A stretch of DNA of 64,000 bases, taken from assembly GCA_031841125.1 (NCBI GenBank), contig CM063109.1:1-64000 (forward strand), read 5' to 3'. Both the position numbers and the translations under genes were made by a program. Shown here one piece after another: positions 21,561 through 31,045 of this stretch. This DNA comes from Acanthococcus lagerstroemiae. Its lineage: Eukaryota; Arthropoda; Insecta; Hemiptera; Eriococcidae. The stretch's first letter is position 1, and each line of letters starts with the position of its first letter. Below the pieces are notes generated by a model. The model was not told the origin of the DNA, searched no databases, and saw only the letters and a list, made by a program, of their open reading frames with translations.

Positions 21561-23865
21561 CTAGGGGGCTTCGCCCCCTGGGCGCTTCGCGGCCCAACCC
21601 CCCCGCCGTCACTCGCTTCGCTCGTGCCGGCCTTACTCGGCGCTTCGCGCCTCGTCCAACCGCCACAGTCCTCAGTATTTGGTCTGAAACTTATGTTCCT
21701 GAGTTGAGATTTGCTTTGTGCTTCTTTTGCTCTCCCACAATCAGCGGTCCTCAATTTTCTACCATGAACCCCCTTCCATCCTTTCTTCATCACGAGCCTC
21801 CTCCTCCTCCTCCACAACGACCCCGTCATTGACCATGGTTGCTCTCCGCCTCCACGGTCACACCTCAACAGTCGCAACCCTCCTCAGCCAGTCAGCCACA
21901 AACTCCTCCCCCACAATGGCCATAGTCCTCCACCTAGTCTCCCATGATCACCCTCTTCCACCACGAGTGCCCTCCATTAGGGCCACGTCCTTCGACCACC
22001 GCACACCACTGTGGCCTTCATTTTCATTCACGTACCACACCCACCAAGACCTCTTCATCCATCACTACAACCTCCCCAATGGCGGCCTTAGTCCCACTCT
22101 ACAGCCTTCCCCTTCTGCGGCTCCATCGCCCTACGGCCTCCTCGCTCAACCACCACGAAGATCCCCTGGTCCTCCAACCAGGAGCTTCTACCACAATGAC
22201 CAACCCTCCTCCACGAGAACCCTTCCCTTCAAGACCACCTGCCTGGGACCAGAACCTTCCGCACCATGGCCTTCATTCGCCTTCCCGACGGCCTCTCTCA
22301 CCAAGGACTTCCTCCCCCACCAGGACCTCTTACTCACTGTTACGCCCCACACCTCCCAGGGCCTTTATCCCCCTCCTGAGGACACGCCACCCATGGATCT
22401 CCTTCCCATTCTGTAGCTCCCTCCACCATGAACCACCTCCTAGGGGTAGGCTACCCATGGAGAAATAAGTAATTAGTGGGGCAGGGTAGGCAGTCCGTGG
22501 TCTCTACTCCCTCCCAATGGCGGCCTTAGTCTCTCTCCACAGCGTTCCCTTCAAGGGCTCTATCACGCTTCGGCCTCTTCGCTCAACCACCTCGAAGATC
22601 CCCTAATCCTCCCACAAGGAGCTTCCACCACCATGATCACCCCTCCCACTGAAGAACCCTCCCCCTCAAGATCCCTTCTCCGGGACCAGAACCTTCGGCA
22701 CCATGGCCTTAATTCGCCTTCCCAGCCGCCTCTCTCACCAAGAACTTCCTCCTCCACCAGGACCCTTTCCTCACTATTACCCCCTCCCCACTCGGGGTCA
22801 TTATGCCCCTCTACAGTCCCCGCCACCATCGTGTTTTTCCTCCCCTTTAGGAGCTCCTGCTCTACCATGAGTACCTCTTACACCCCCGGGCCTTTATCTA
22901 GAAAAATTTTACTGCCCCTCTAGGATCCTCACCCACCACTACCTCCTCCTTCATCAATGGCCAACCTCTCCTATCAAGGATTTCCTCCGCCACAAAGACC
23001 TCTCACCCACCACTACCCCGGGCTTCATCTCCTTTCAGAGCCCCTGTCCTCACTATGGCCCGCCAACCCCCGAAGATCCCTGACCATCCACCCAGGAGCT
23101 CTCACAACCATGACCACCCCTCCCTCGAGAGCCCTTCTCCCTCAACACCCTACCCCGCCACCAGCCCCTCCCGCACAACGGCCATTTCTCTCCGAGGTCC
23201 CCTCTCTCACCAAGCACTTTCTCCTCCACCAGGTCCTCTTACTCCCGCCCCACCCAGGGCCTTCATTTTCGTCCACAGCCCACGCCCCCACAGGGGCCCT
23301 CCTCCCCCTTCAGGAGCTCCCTTCTCAACCATGAACCCATTCCTGAGGGTAGACTACCCCTGGAAAATTGAGCAATTATGGGGCTGGAACGACTTGTGAT
23401 TTTGAAGATTATGGGTAATTATGTCATTTTATGTCTTTTTATGTCTCATTATGTCAGTTATGTCTTAAAACTTGGAGAGCTTTTATGTTAGAACAGATTA
23501 TGTCCTTGAAAGTAGTTAATCTGCCCCTGCAATTTTCCAGGGGCTCTCCTCCCCCTTCAGGAGCTTCCTCCACAACCATAAACCCCCTCCTGAAGGTAAG
23601 CTACCCCTGGAAAATTGAGTAATTAAGGGGCCGGGTAGGCAACCTGCAGCGATTCGTGATCTTGAAGATTATGGGTAATTATGTCATTGTATGTCTTATT
23701 ATGTCAGTTATGTCTTAAAACTTGAAGATCTTTTATATTAGAATGTCCTTGAAAGTAGCTGATCTGCCCCTGCAATTTTTCGGATTTTTAGATAGGCAAT
23801 CCGCAGTGCGTTTTTTTTCCCGCGGAGGTGGCGGCGGCGGCGGCGGATTTTACTTTTTTAGTATA
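21561..23865 (-). mobile_element. Non-autonomous Helitron, copy 1 (minus strand)
   Basis: On the minus strand the 3' end is a hairpin (GGGGGCGAAGCCCCC) followed by TAG, giving the CTAG terminus, then T. The 5' end near 23865 has the TACTAAAAAAGTAAAATCC sequence shared with other ends here. The inside is C/T-rich with proline-rich spurious frames and several 90-100 bp ATTATGTC-type subrepeats. No Rep/helicase gene. The right side abuts copy 2 directly, giving a head-to-tail tandem. Confidence 0.75.
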
Positions 23866-26160
23866 CTAGGTGGCTTCGCCCCCTGGCCGCTTCGCGGCCC
23901 AACCCCCCCGCCGTCACTCGCTTCGCTTGTGCCGGCCTTACTCGGCGCTTCGCGCCTCGTCCGTGTGGTCTGAAACTTTTGTTCCTGAGTTGAGATTTTT
24001 GCTTTGTGCTTCTTTTGCTCCCCCTCTATCAGCAGTCCTCAATCATCCACCACGAACCCTCTTCCATCCTTTCTTTATCACGATCCTCCTCCTCCTCCAC
24101 CACGACCCCGTCGTTGACCATGGTTGCTCTCCGCCTCCACGGTCACACCTCAACAGTCGCAACCCTCCTCAGCCACAAACTCCTCCCCCACAATGGCCAT
24201 AGTCCTCCACCTAGTCTCCCCTGATCAACCTCTTCCACCACGAGTGCCCTCCATTAGGACCACGTCCTTCGACCACCCCACACCACTGTGGCCTTCATTT
24301 TTGTTCACATACCACACCCCCACCAAGACCTCTTCACCCATCAGTATGACCTCCCCAATGGCGGCCTTAGTCCCTCTCTACAGCCTTCCCCTTCTGCGGG
24401 TCCATCGCTCTAAGGCCTCCTCGCTCAACCACCACGAAGATCCCCTGGTCCTACAACCAGGAGCTTCCACCACCATAACCAACCCTCCTCCATGAGAACC
24501 CTTCCCTTCAAGACCACCTGCCCGGGACCAGAACCTTCCGCACCAGGGCCTTCATTCGCCTTCCCGGCCGCCTCTCTCACCAAGGACTTCCTCCTCCATC
24601 AGGACCTCTTACACACCATCCCCCCCCGAGACCTTTATCTTCCTCTACAGTCCCCGCCACTGCCGTGGTTTTCCTTCCTTTCAGGAGCTCCCTCTTCCAC
24701 CATGAGTACCTCTTACACCCCCAGGCCTTTATCTACCAAAATTTGACTGCACCTCTAGGATCCTCACCCACCACTACTTCCTCCTTCATCAATGGCCACC
24801 CTCTCCTACTAAGGATTTCCTCCGCCACGAGGACCTCTCACCCACCACTACCCCCTGGGCTTCATCTCCCATCAGAGCCCCTGTCCTCACTATGGCCTTC
24901 CAACCCCTTGAAGATCCCTGACCATCTACCCAGGAGCTCTCACAACCATGACCACCTCTCCCCCGAGCGCCCTTCTCCCTCAAGACCCCACCCCACCGCC
25001 AGCCCCTCCCGCACCACGGCCATTTCCCTCTCTCACCAAGGACTTTCTCCTCTACCAGGTCTTCTTACTCCCGCCCCACCCAGGGCCTTCATCTCTGTCC
25101 ACAACCCACGCCCCTACAGGGGCTCTCCTCCCCCTTCAGGAGCTTCTTTCACAACCATGAACCCCCTCCTGAGGGTAGGCTACCCCTGGAAAATTCAGTT
25201 ATTAAGGGGCCGGGTAGGCAACCTGCAGCGACTTGTGATCTTGAAGATTATGGGTAATTATGTCATTTTATGCCTTTTAATGTCTTATTATGTCGGTTAT
25301 GTCTTAAAACTTGAAGATCTTTTAGATTAGAACAGCACTACCACCAGCTTCCTCAATGGCCACCCTCTCTTATCAAGGATTTCCTCCACCATGAGGACCT
25401 CTCACCCACCACTACCCCCTGGGCTTCATCTCCCATCAGAGCCCCTGTCCTCACTATAGCGCTCCAACCCCCTTGAAGATCCCTGACCATCCACCCAGGA
25501 GCTCTCACAACCATGATCACCCCTCTCCCGAGCGCCCTTCCCCTCAAGACGCCACCTCGCCGCCAGCCCCTCCTACACCACGGCCATTTCTCTCCAAGGT
25601 GCCCTCTCTCACCAAGGACTTTCTCCTCCACCAGGTCCTCTTACTCCCGCCCCACCCAGGGCCTTCATCTTCGTCCATAGCCCACGTCCCCACATGGGCC
25701 TCCTCCCCCTTCAGGAGTTCCCTTCTCAACCATGAACCCCCTCCTGAGGGTAAACTACCCCTGGAAAATTGAGCAATTAAGGGGCTGGGTAGGCAACCTG
25801 CAACGAATTGTGATCTTGAAGATTATGAGTAATTATGTCATTTTATGTCTTTTTATGTCTTATTATGTCAGTTATGTCTTACAACTTGGAGATCTTTTAT
25901 GCTAGAACCGAGTATGTCCTTGAAAGTAGTTGATCTGCCCCTGCAATCTTCCAAGGGCTTTCCTCCCCCTTCAGGAGCTTCCACCACAACCGCTACCCAT
26001 GGAAAATTGAGTAATTAAGGGGCCGGGTAGGCAATCTGCAGCGACTTGTTATCTTGAAGATTATGGGTAATTATGTCATTTTATGTCTTTTCATGTCTTA
26101 TTATGTCGGTTATGTCTTAAAACTTGGAGATCTTTTATATTAGAACAGATGATGTCCTTG
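23400..26160. repeat. Dispersed ATTATGTC subrepeat inside the Helitron block
   Basis: A unit with GATTATGGGTAATTATGTC, then TTATGTCTTAAAACTTG and GATCTTTTATATTAGAACAG, recurs near 23405, 23665, 25245, 25825 and 26065 with small differences. It explains several apparent open frames in this region. Confidence 0.8.
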
Positions 26161-27094
26161 AAAGTAGCTAATCTGCCCCTGCAATTTTTCGGATTTTTAG
26201 ATAGGAAACCCGCAGTGCGTTTTTTTTTCCCGCGGAGGTGGTGGCGGCGGATTTTACTTTTTTTAGTATATAGAGAGAAATGTCTTTTTTTATGTCTTAT
26301 TATGTCGGTTATGTCTTAAAACTTGGAGATCTTTTATATTAGAACAGTTATGTCCTTGAAAGTAGCTGATCTGCCCCTTCAATTTCCCCGCGGAGGTGGT
26401 GGCGGCGGATTTTACTTTTTTTAGTATATAGAGAGATAGAGAGAAATGTCTTTTTTTATGTCTTATTATGTCGGTTATGTCTTAAAACTTGGAGATCTTT
26501 TATATTAGAACAGTTATGTCCTTGAAAGTAGCTGATCTGCCCCTTCAATTTTTCGGATTTTTAGATAGGCAACCCGCAGTGCGTTTTTTTTCCCCCGGAG
26601 GTGGCGGCGGCGGCGGCGGTGGCGGCGGATTTTACTTTTTTAGTATATAGAGAGATTAGATAGGCAACCCGCAGTGCGTTTTTTTCCCCCGGAGGTGGCG
26701 GCGGCGGCGGCGGTGGCGGCGGATTTTACTTTTTTAGTATATAGAGAGATTCGGATTTTTAGATAGGCAACCCGCAGTGCGTTTTTTTTCCCCCGGAGGT
26801 GGCGGCGGCGGCGGCGGTGGCGGCGGATTTTACTTTTTTAGTATATAGAGAGATAGAGAGATAGAGAGATAGAGAGATTATGTCGTTGAAAGTAGCTGAT
26901 CTGCCCCTGCAATTTTTCAGAATTTTAGATAGGCAACCCGCAGTGCGTTTTTTTTCCCCCGGAGGCGGCGGCGGTGGCGGTGGCGGCGGTGGCGGCGGAT
27001 TTTACTTTTTTAGTATATAGAGAGATTTTTCCCGCGGAGGTGGCGGCGGCGGTGGCGGCGGCGGCGGATTTTACTTTTTTAGTATATAGAGAGA
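23866..27094 (-). mobile_element. Non-autonomous Helitron, copy 2 (minus strand), with multiplied 5' end
   Basis: The 3' terminus on the minus strand is CTAG at 23866-23869 with the same GC hairpin (GGCTTCGCCCCCTGG on plus). The first 1.5 kb closely follows copy 1 (for example GGTCTGAAACTT...GTTCCTGAGTTGAG). The other end is not single: the 5' terminal sequence TCTCTATATACTAAAAAAG occurs repeatedly between 26270 and 27094. The whole block interrupts the right terminal repeat of Maverick A. Confidence 0.75.
26250..27094 (-). repeat. Tandem array of Helitron 5' ends
   Basis: At least seven copies of a unit made of a GGTGGCGGC trinucleotide tract, GGATTTTACTTTTTT and AGTATATAGAGAG, some with an ATTATGTCGG block or GATAGGCAACCCGCAGTGCG. 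Units vary from about 65 to 135 bp, mainly by GGC copy number and by loss of the internal block. Confidence 0.85.
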
Positions 27095-27216
27095 AAGTTT
27101 TATGAGACTCGTAATTTGTTAAAATAATATTGAAAATCACGAAAAAAATGGTCAAAAATGTGTGGTGAAATGAACATGGAAAACGTGGTCCAGGATCATG
27201 TATATTACATACTACT
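27095..27216. repeat. Right terminal inverted repeat of element A, outer part
   Basis: Inverse of 6815-6946, ending CATACTACT at 27216, then GATGAG. It is separated from its inner half by 5.5 kb of Helitron DNA. Confidence 0.9.
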
Positions 27217-27222
27217 GATGAG

Positions 27223-28377
27223 TAGGTTGTGTCTCAACTATATGTGGAGCTTGAAGGTTTGAAGCCACCAAAAGATTCTATCTCGACGAGCGCAGGAAAG
27301 ACGAATAAAGGAAAGGCCGATATAATAAGATGAAATTTACTTGTCTTGATTTCCAAGCAATACTTCAACTCCATCGCTGTCCATTCACTTCCCTTACTGA
27401 CCCCCTCCCATTTGGTCACAGTCTACCCCCCCCCCCCCCCCCGCCCCGTAAATGGAGAAAGTATTTCGAAAGAAAACGATCTGGTGCCTGGAGTACTAGG
27501 AATAAAGTTAAATTTAAGACCCTTCTCAGTCCAATCGTGTGTCTCTCTGCCTGCAGCGCTCCCCACACTCTCCTCTTGCTCTATCTCGACTCCATTCCCT
27601 TTAGTTCCTCTTTCCCCTTCTGCCCTTTTTAAGAAGGGGAAACATTAAGTTTAAAACTGTCTACTTCTGTTTCTGCCCGTCTCTTTTTGTTCAACCATAC
27701 GCACCTCTCGTTACCAATATCTCTCCCTTGCATTTTTCCTCTTTGAGTTGCTCAATAATGAGATAAAAGAGTGACAAGAAGTAAGGCAATTCCAGCAGAG
27801 ACTTGAAAAGCAACTTTGGTTTCTTCTTTCTCCCGGGCCATTTCCTCCAATTTTTCTGAGGCTACATGAAACCTCCACATCCACCCGCTTCTCTATTCTT
27901 TAAGACCGCTGCTTTTCTTCCTATCGCCCAGTACTGTCTCTTACCACTTTCTCTACTACATGGCATTTCTTCGCTCCCTGTTTTTACCTCCCTCATACAA
28001 CTCTTTCAGAAAAAAAACTTCTTACAAAAAAGAGACGATCTGGCATTAGGGACGATCTGGCATGAGGGACGATATGGCATGAGGGACGTACAATAATAAC
28101 GCTATACCTCTCCATTTCCTTCCCTTGCTCCTGTCATATATGCCATATCTGGGATAGGTGAACCATTTTTAGAGTGGACTAGGGAGGTGAATGGTGCGAG
28201 ATGCAGAGGAAATTGAAGGAGGGGCAGCATAAGGGAACCAATATTTCTTCTCGCATTAGTAGATCATTTCCTTTCTTGCTTCGAGGATCTCAAAAAGTGG
28301 TGACGAAGGTACAGTAATAGATCTTTGGCTCTCGGTGCAGATTTTCTCTCTACGGTCCTGAGCACATAATGTCTACA
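27223..28377. other. Anonymous DNA between the two Mavericks; no gene seen
   Basis: Short frames only. A C17-type homopolymer lies near 27425-27442. Three near-identical GGGACGATCTGGCATGA words occur at about 28038-28085. This is the right flank of element A, perhaps host sequence. Confidence 0.4.
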
Positions 28378-28931
28378 TCTCTCTATATATTGAAAACCAA
28401 AACGCCGTCGCTGCCTTCGCCTCACCCTGGAAAAACTCCTGGAGGGTTACCTAATCTGCCATTTAATCTCGCCTTTCTATAGGGTAGCCTACCTCAGGGG
28501 AGGAGGTCCTTAATGAAAAAAGAGAAGGAGGTGCGATTTAGGGTTTGTGAGAACGGCATGGAGTAAGGATGGTAGGTGAAGAGAGCTGAAGATGGGGGTG
28601 GTGGACTAGAAAGGGTGATGAGGGTTGAGATGGGTGAAGATGGGCGAGCATGGGTGTAGCTGGGAGTGGTAGGCGAGGATCTTATGGAGGTATGGGTAAT
28701 AGATTGGAAGGGAATGAATAAGTTGGGGAAGAAAGGGGTCGTGGTTGAGAGGACAGTGGTGCAGGAGTGGGTCATGTTTAGAGAACGTTTTCACTTTCCC
28801 TTCCTGGAAAATAGCTCCTGGTCACCATGGCAACCTACAGGTGAGGTACCATTATTACTTATTACTAGAGGGATCAACCCCCTAGCCGCTTCATAGCCTC
28901 CACTTTGCCATGGTGACCAGGAGCCCCCTAG
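28378..28931 (+). mobile_element. Degenerate Helitron-like fragment (tentative)
   Basis: It opens TCTCTATATATTGAAAACC, close to the 5' terminus of the Helitrons above. It contains GGGTAGCCTACC and a GGAGGAGG stretch like theirs. It may end at CTAG 28928-28931 after a long inverted repeat: CTCCTGGTCACCATGGCAAC (about 28815-28834) and its complement near 28904-28922. Boundaries are uncertain. Confidence 0.35.
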
Positions 28932-29020
28932 ATAAAGGAACGAAAAGGACATATGTATTAGACAACTGAGAGATTCTCCCACAAAGGAGGTGGATTTTAC
29001 TTTTTGGGTTAACAAAGAAT

Positions 29021-29026
29021 CATACA
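29021..29026. repeat. Target-site duplication CATACA, left copy of element C
   Basis: Repeated exactly at 63946-63951, directly outside the right terminal repeat. It fixes the element boundaries. Confidence 0.9.
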
Positions 29027-29704
29027 AGTAGTATAGAAAGGTTGGGTTCTAGACCAAGTTGGCCAAGTTCACATTTCTGTACATTTACTGTTGAAAACAT
29101 TTTTCTGAGTGAGTTTTGTTCTCTCTGAATCAAGCTTACATTTCTGTACATTTACTGTTGAAAACATTTTTCTGAGTGAGTTTTGTTCTCTCTGAATCGA
29201 GCTCACATTTCTGTACATTCGATGTTGAAAATACATTTCTGTGTAAGATCTGTACAATCCTAGACCGAGCTCACATTTTTGTACATTCGCTGTTGAAGTC
29301 ACATTTCTGTACATTCGCTGTTGAAAACACTTTTCTGGGCATTCACTGTTGAAGTCACATTTTTGTACATTCGCTGTTGAAAACACATTTGTGTGTAAGT
29401 TCTGTGCAATCCTAGACCGAGTTCACATTTGTGTGCAAGTTCTGTGCAATCCTAGACCGAGCTCACATTTCTGTACATTCACTGTTGAAAACACATTTGT
29501 GTGTAAGTTCTGTTCTCTGTAACCGAGCTTACATTTGTGTGCAAGTTCTGTGCAATCCTAGACCGAGTTCACATTTGTGTGCAAGTTCTATGCAATCCTA
29601 GACCGAGTTCACATTTGTGTGTAAGTTCTGTGCAATCCTAGACCAAGTTGGCCAATTCTGTGTTGATGTTAAAATAATTGATATTGTAATATAAAGTGGT
29701 CTGA
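29027..29704. repeat. Left terminal inverted repeat of element C with internal tandem subunits
   Basis: About 675 bp, inverse of 63271-63945. Inside is a tandem array of variable 25-50 bp units mixing CACATTTCTGTACATTCGCTG, TTGAAAACAC and GTAAGTTCTGTGCAATCCTA with GACCGAG. The array length and order are nearly the same in both arms. Open frames through it are artefacts of the repeat. Confidence 0.9.
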
Positions 29705-29710
29705 TAAAAA

Positions 29711-30154
29711 ATGGAAATGAATTGTGAATTAAAAAACATTGAATTCAAAAAAAGAATGAATTGTGAATTAAAAAACATTGAATTCCTTAAATGTTTTAAA
29801 TATATTAATATGTATTTGGAAACAGATCTATATAAATTTATGGAAAATATTGTTTATGACTTTATTCCTGAAAATAAAATTAAAAAATTTTATAAAGATT
29901 TGGAAAAAAAAGGCGAGCAAGAATTTGTAGAAGATATTAGAAAGACATTTGAATCTAAAGAACAAAAAGAAAATCAAAATATTTTAAGAAAAAATAGAAA
30001 AAATATTAATGATATAATGATAGAAACATTTGCTATTAGAACGGGAAAAAGTAAAGAAGATATAAAAAAAATTAAAATGCTAATATTTAAAAAAAAAATA
30101 ACTACAAAAAATATTACATTTAAAAATGGAGAAATAGAAAATATAGATTATTAA
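29711..30154 (+). CDS. Hypothetical Lys-rich protein of element C (147 aa)
   Basis: Intact frame just inside the left terminal repeat, starting in CTGATAAAAAATGG. The first 25 residues contain a direct repeat, MNCELKNIEF twice, from a 42-bp tandem duplication, so the original start may be the second Met. The rest is strongly helical and charged (Lys, Glu, Ile, Asn). No motif recognised. It reads toward the polymerase. Element A has an unrelated acidic gene in the equivalent terminal position, so this end also varies between elements. Confidence 0.55.
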   Translation: MEMNCELKNIEFKKRMNCELKNIEFLKCFKYINMYLETDLYKFMENIVYDFIPENKIKKFYKDLEKKGEQEFVEDIRKTFESKEQKENQNILRKNRKNINDIMIETFAIRTGKSKEDIKKIKMLIFKKKITTKNITFKNGEIENIDY

Positions 30155-31045
30155 GATTTCAAACAAAAATTATTTGAAATCCGTTGGAAAATGCGAAAAA
30201 ACTCACGAGAAAATTTTGCAAAACCACTGCCCCCCCGCGAACGCCCTGAATTTTTATTTGCATTTTTTTTGTCCGCGGGAGGCTGTGGAAACTCAGAGAG
30301 TTTTTTTTTTTTTTTTTTTTTCCCCACCAAGGCCGTCGATTCACGCATCCGAGACTGATATGGCCGGCTTCATATCAGCTCAGAGTACGCGAGTCTAAAC
30401 CCGGTGTTATCTTTTTTTTTTTTTTTTTTTCTCACTGTAGTTTGACCTCCAAGCACCCAGCGACGCGTGTGCACCCGCGCCATCGGAGTACGTCAGAGAT
30501 CTAGTACAGTGTTTTTTTATATTTATTTTGCATTGAATGTTACTACCTAATCAGCGCTGATTACAGAGACTTAGTAACTCGACATCGTCGACCCCGAGAT
30601 AACACTTTTGATTTGCCGCCGTGACGCTGTTCAGTCACGGTTACAGTTTGTTATCCCGAGGGGAACTAGCCTAGGTGAGGTGTACGGACCTTTCCCCTCT
30701 TTAGCACTTCCGTCTAATATGGGGAGGAAGCCTAATGTACAGCTCCTAGCTCCGATAGAGTGTTATTTAAAATTTGTATATATACTTACGAAGCCCGTAA
30801 CCAACATTACATATGAGTTTGAAGATGCAAACATAGCACTCTCATATTTATGAATAAATTATCATCGCCGTATAGATTCGATTCATGTATAATTTTTTTT
30901 CAATGCCATGATGGTGTTATCATTTAATTGATTGCGCTAACCTTGTTAATTATTTGGTTGTTTTCGTGCATAAATTAGCGTGTAATGAAGAAATACGATA
31001 AATAAAAAATTGAATTCAGTTAAAAGAATAATTATATATAATAAA
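30155..31045. other. Non-coding stretch before the polymerase; possible inserted repeat
   Basis: Starts with a 55-bp sequence (TTTCAAACAAAAATTATTTG...) that recurs in the same orientation at about 63133-63189. Then follow two long T runs (about 30301-30321 and 30411-30430) around a GC-rich block unlike the AT-rich element. Words TGTTATC (30400) and GATAACA (about 30597) could mark a small inserted repeat. No gene seen. The last 25 bases carry the polymerase start motif. Confidence 0.4.

Larger units (their letters stand above)
6815..27216 (-). mobile_element. Maverick/Polinton element A, decayed, with nested mariner and Helitrons
   Basis: A virus-like DNA transposon defined by long terminal inverted repeats and a 6-bp target duplication GATGAG (6809-6814 and 27217-27222). 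It starts AGTA... and ends ...TACT, as Polintons do (5'-AG, CT-3'). Most genes read on the minus strand: polymerase, conserved protein, coiled-coil protein, 379-codon frame, small membrane protein, integrase, PLA2/minor capsid, protease, penton-like, capsid-like and Ig-like protein. The ATPase and an acidic protein read on plus. Removing the 1.74-kb mariner and 5.5-kb Helitron insertion leaves about 13.1 kb. Nearly every gene has at least one frameshift or stop, so this copy is dead, but the gene content is fully legible. Confidence 0.93.

Noticed and set aside
21557..25772. Many long proline- and serine-rich open frames on both strands
   Set aside because: They run through C/T-rich Helitron subrepeats, overlap in several frames, repeat in both Helitron copies and have no domain.
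27217..29020. Host exon between the two Mavericks
   Set aside because: Frames are short, lack splice-site support and show no recognisable domain.
29069..29386. 105-codon frame with repeated Cys-containing units (NVQKC)
   Set aside because: It is the translation of the tandem subunits in the terminal repeat; similar frames appear in the other arm. Spacing does not fit a zinc-finger family.
29027..29704. CRISPR-like repeat array
   Set aside because: Units vary in length and order, have no unique spacers, and the whole array is copied in inverse at the other end of a transposon.
30208..30990. Solo LTR bounded by TGTTATC and GATAACA
   Set aside because: No flanking duplication was found and the second half has no LTR-like end; kept only as a note.
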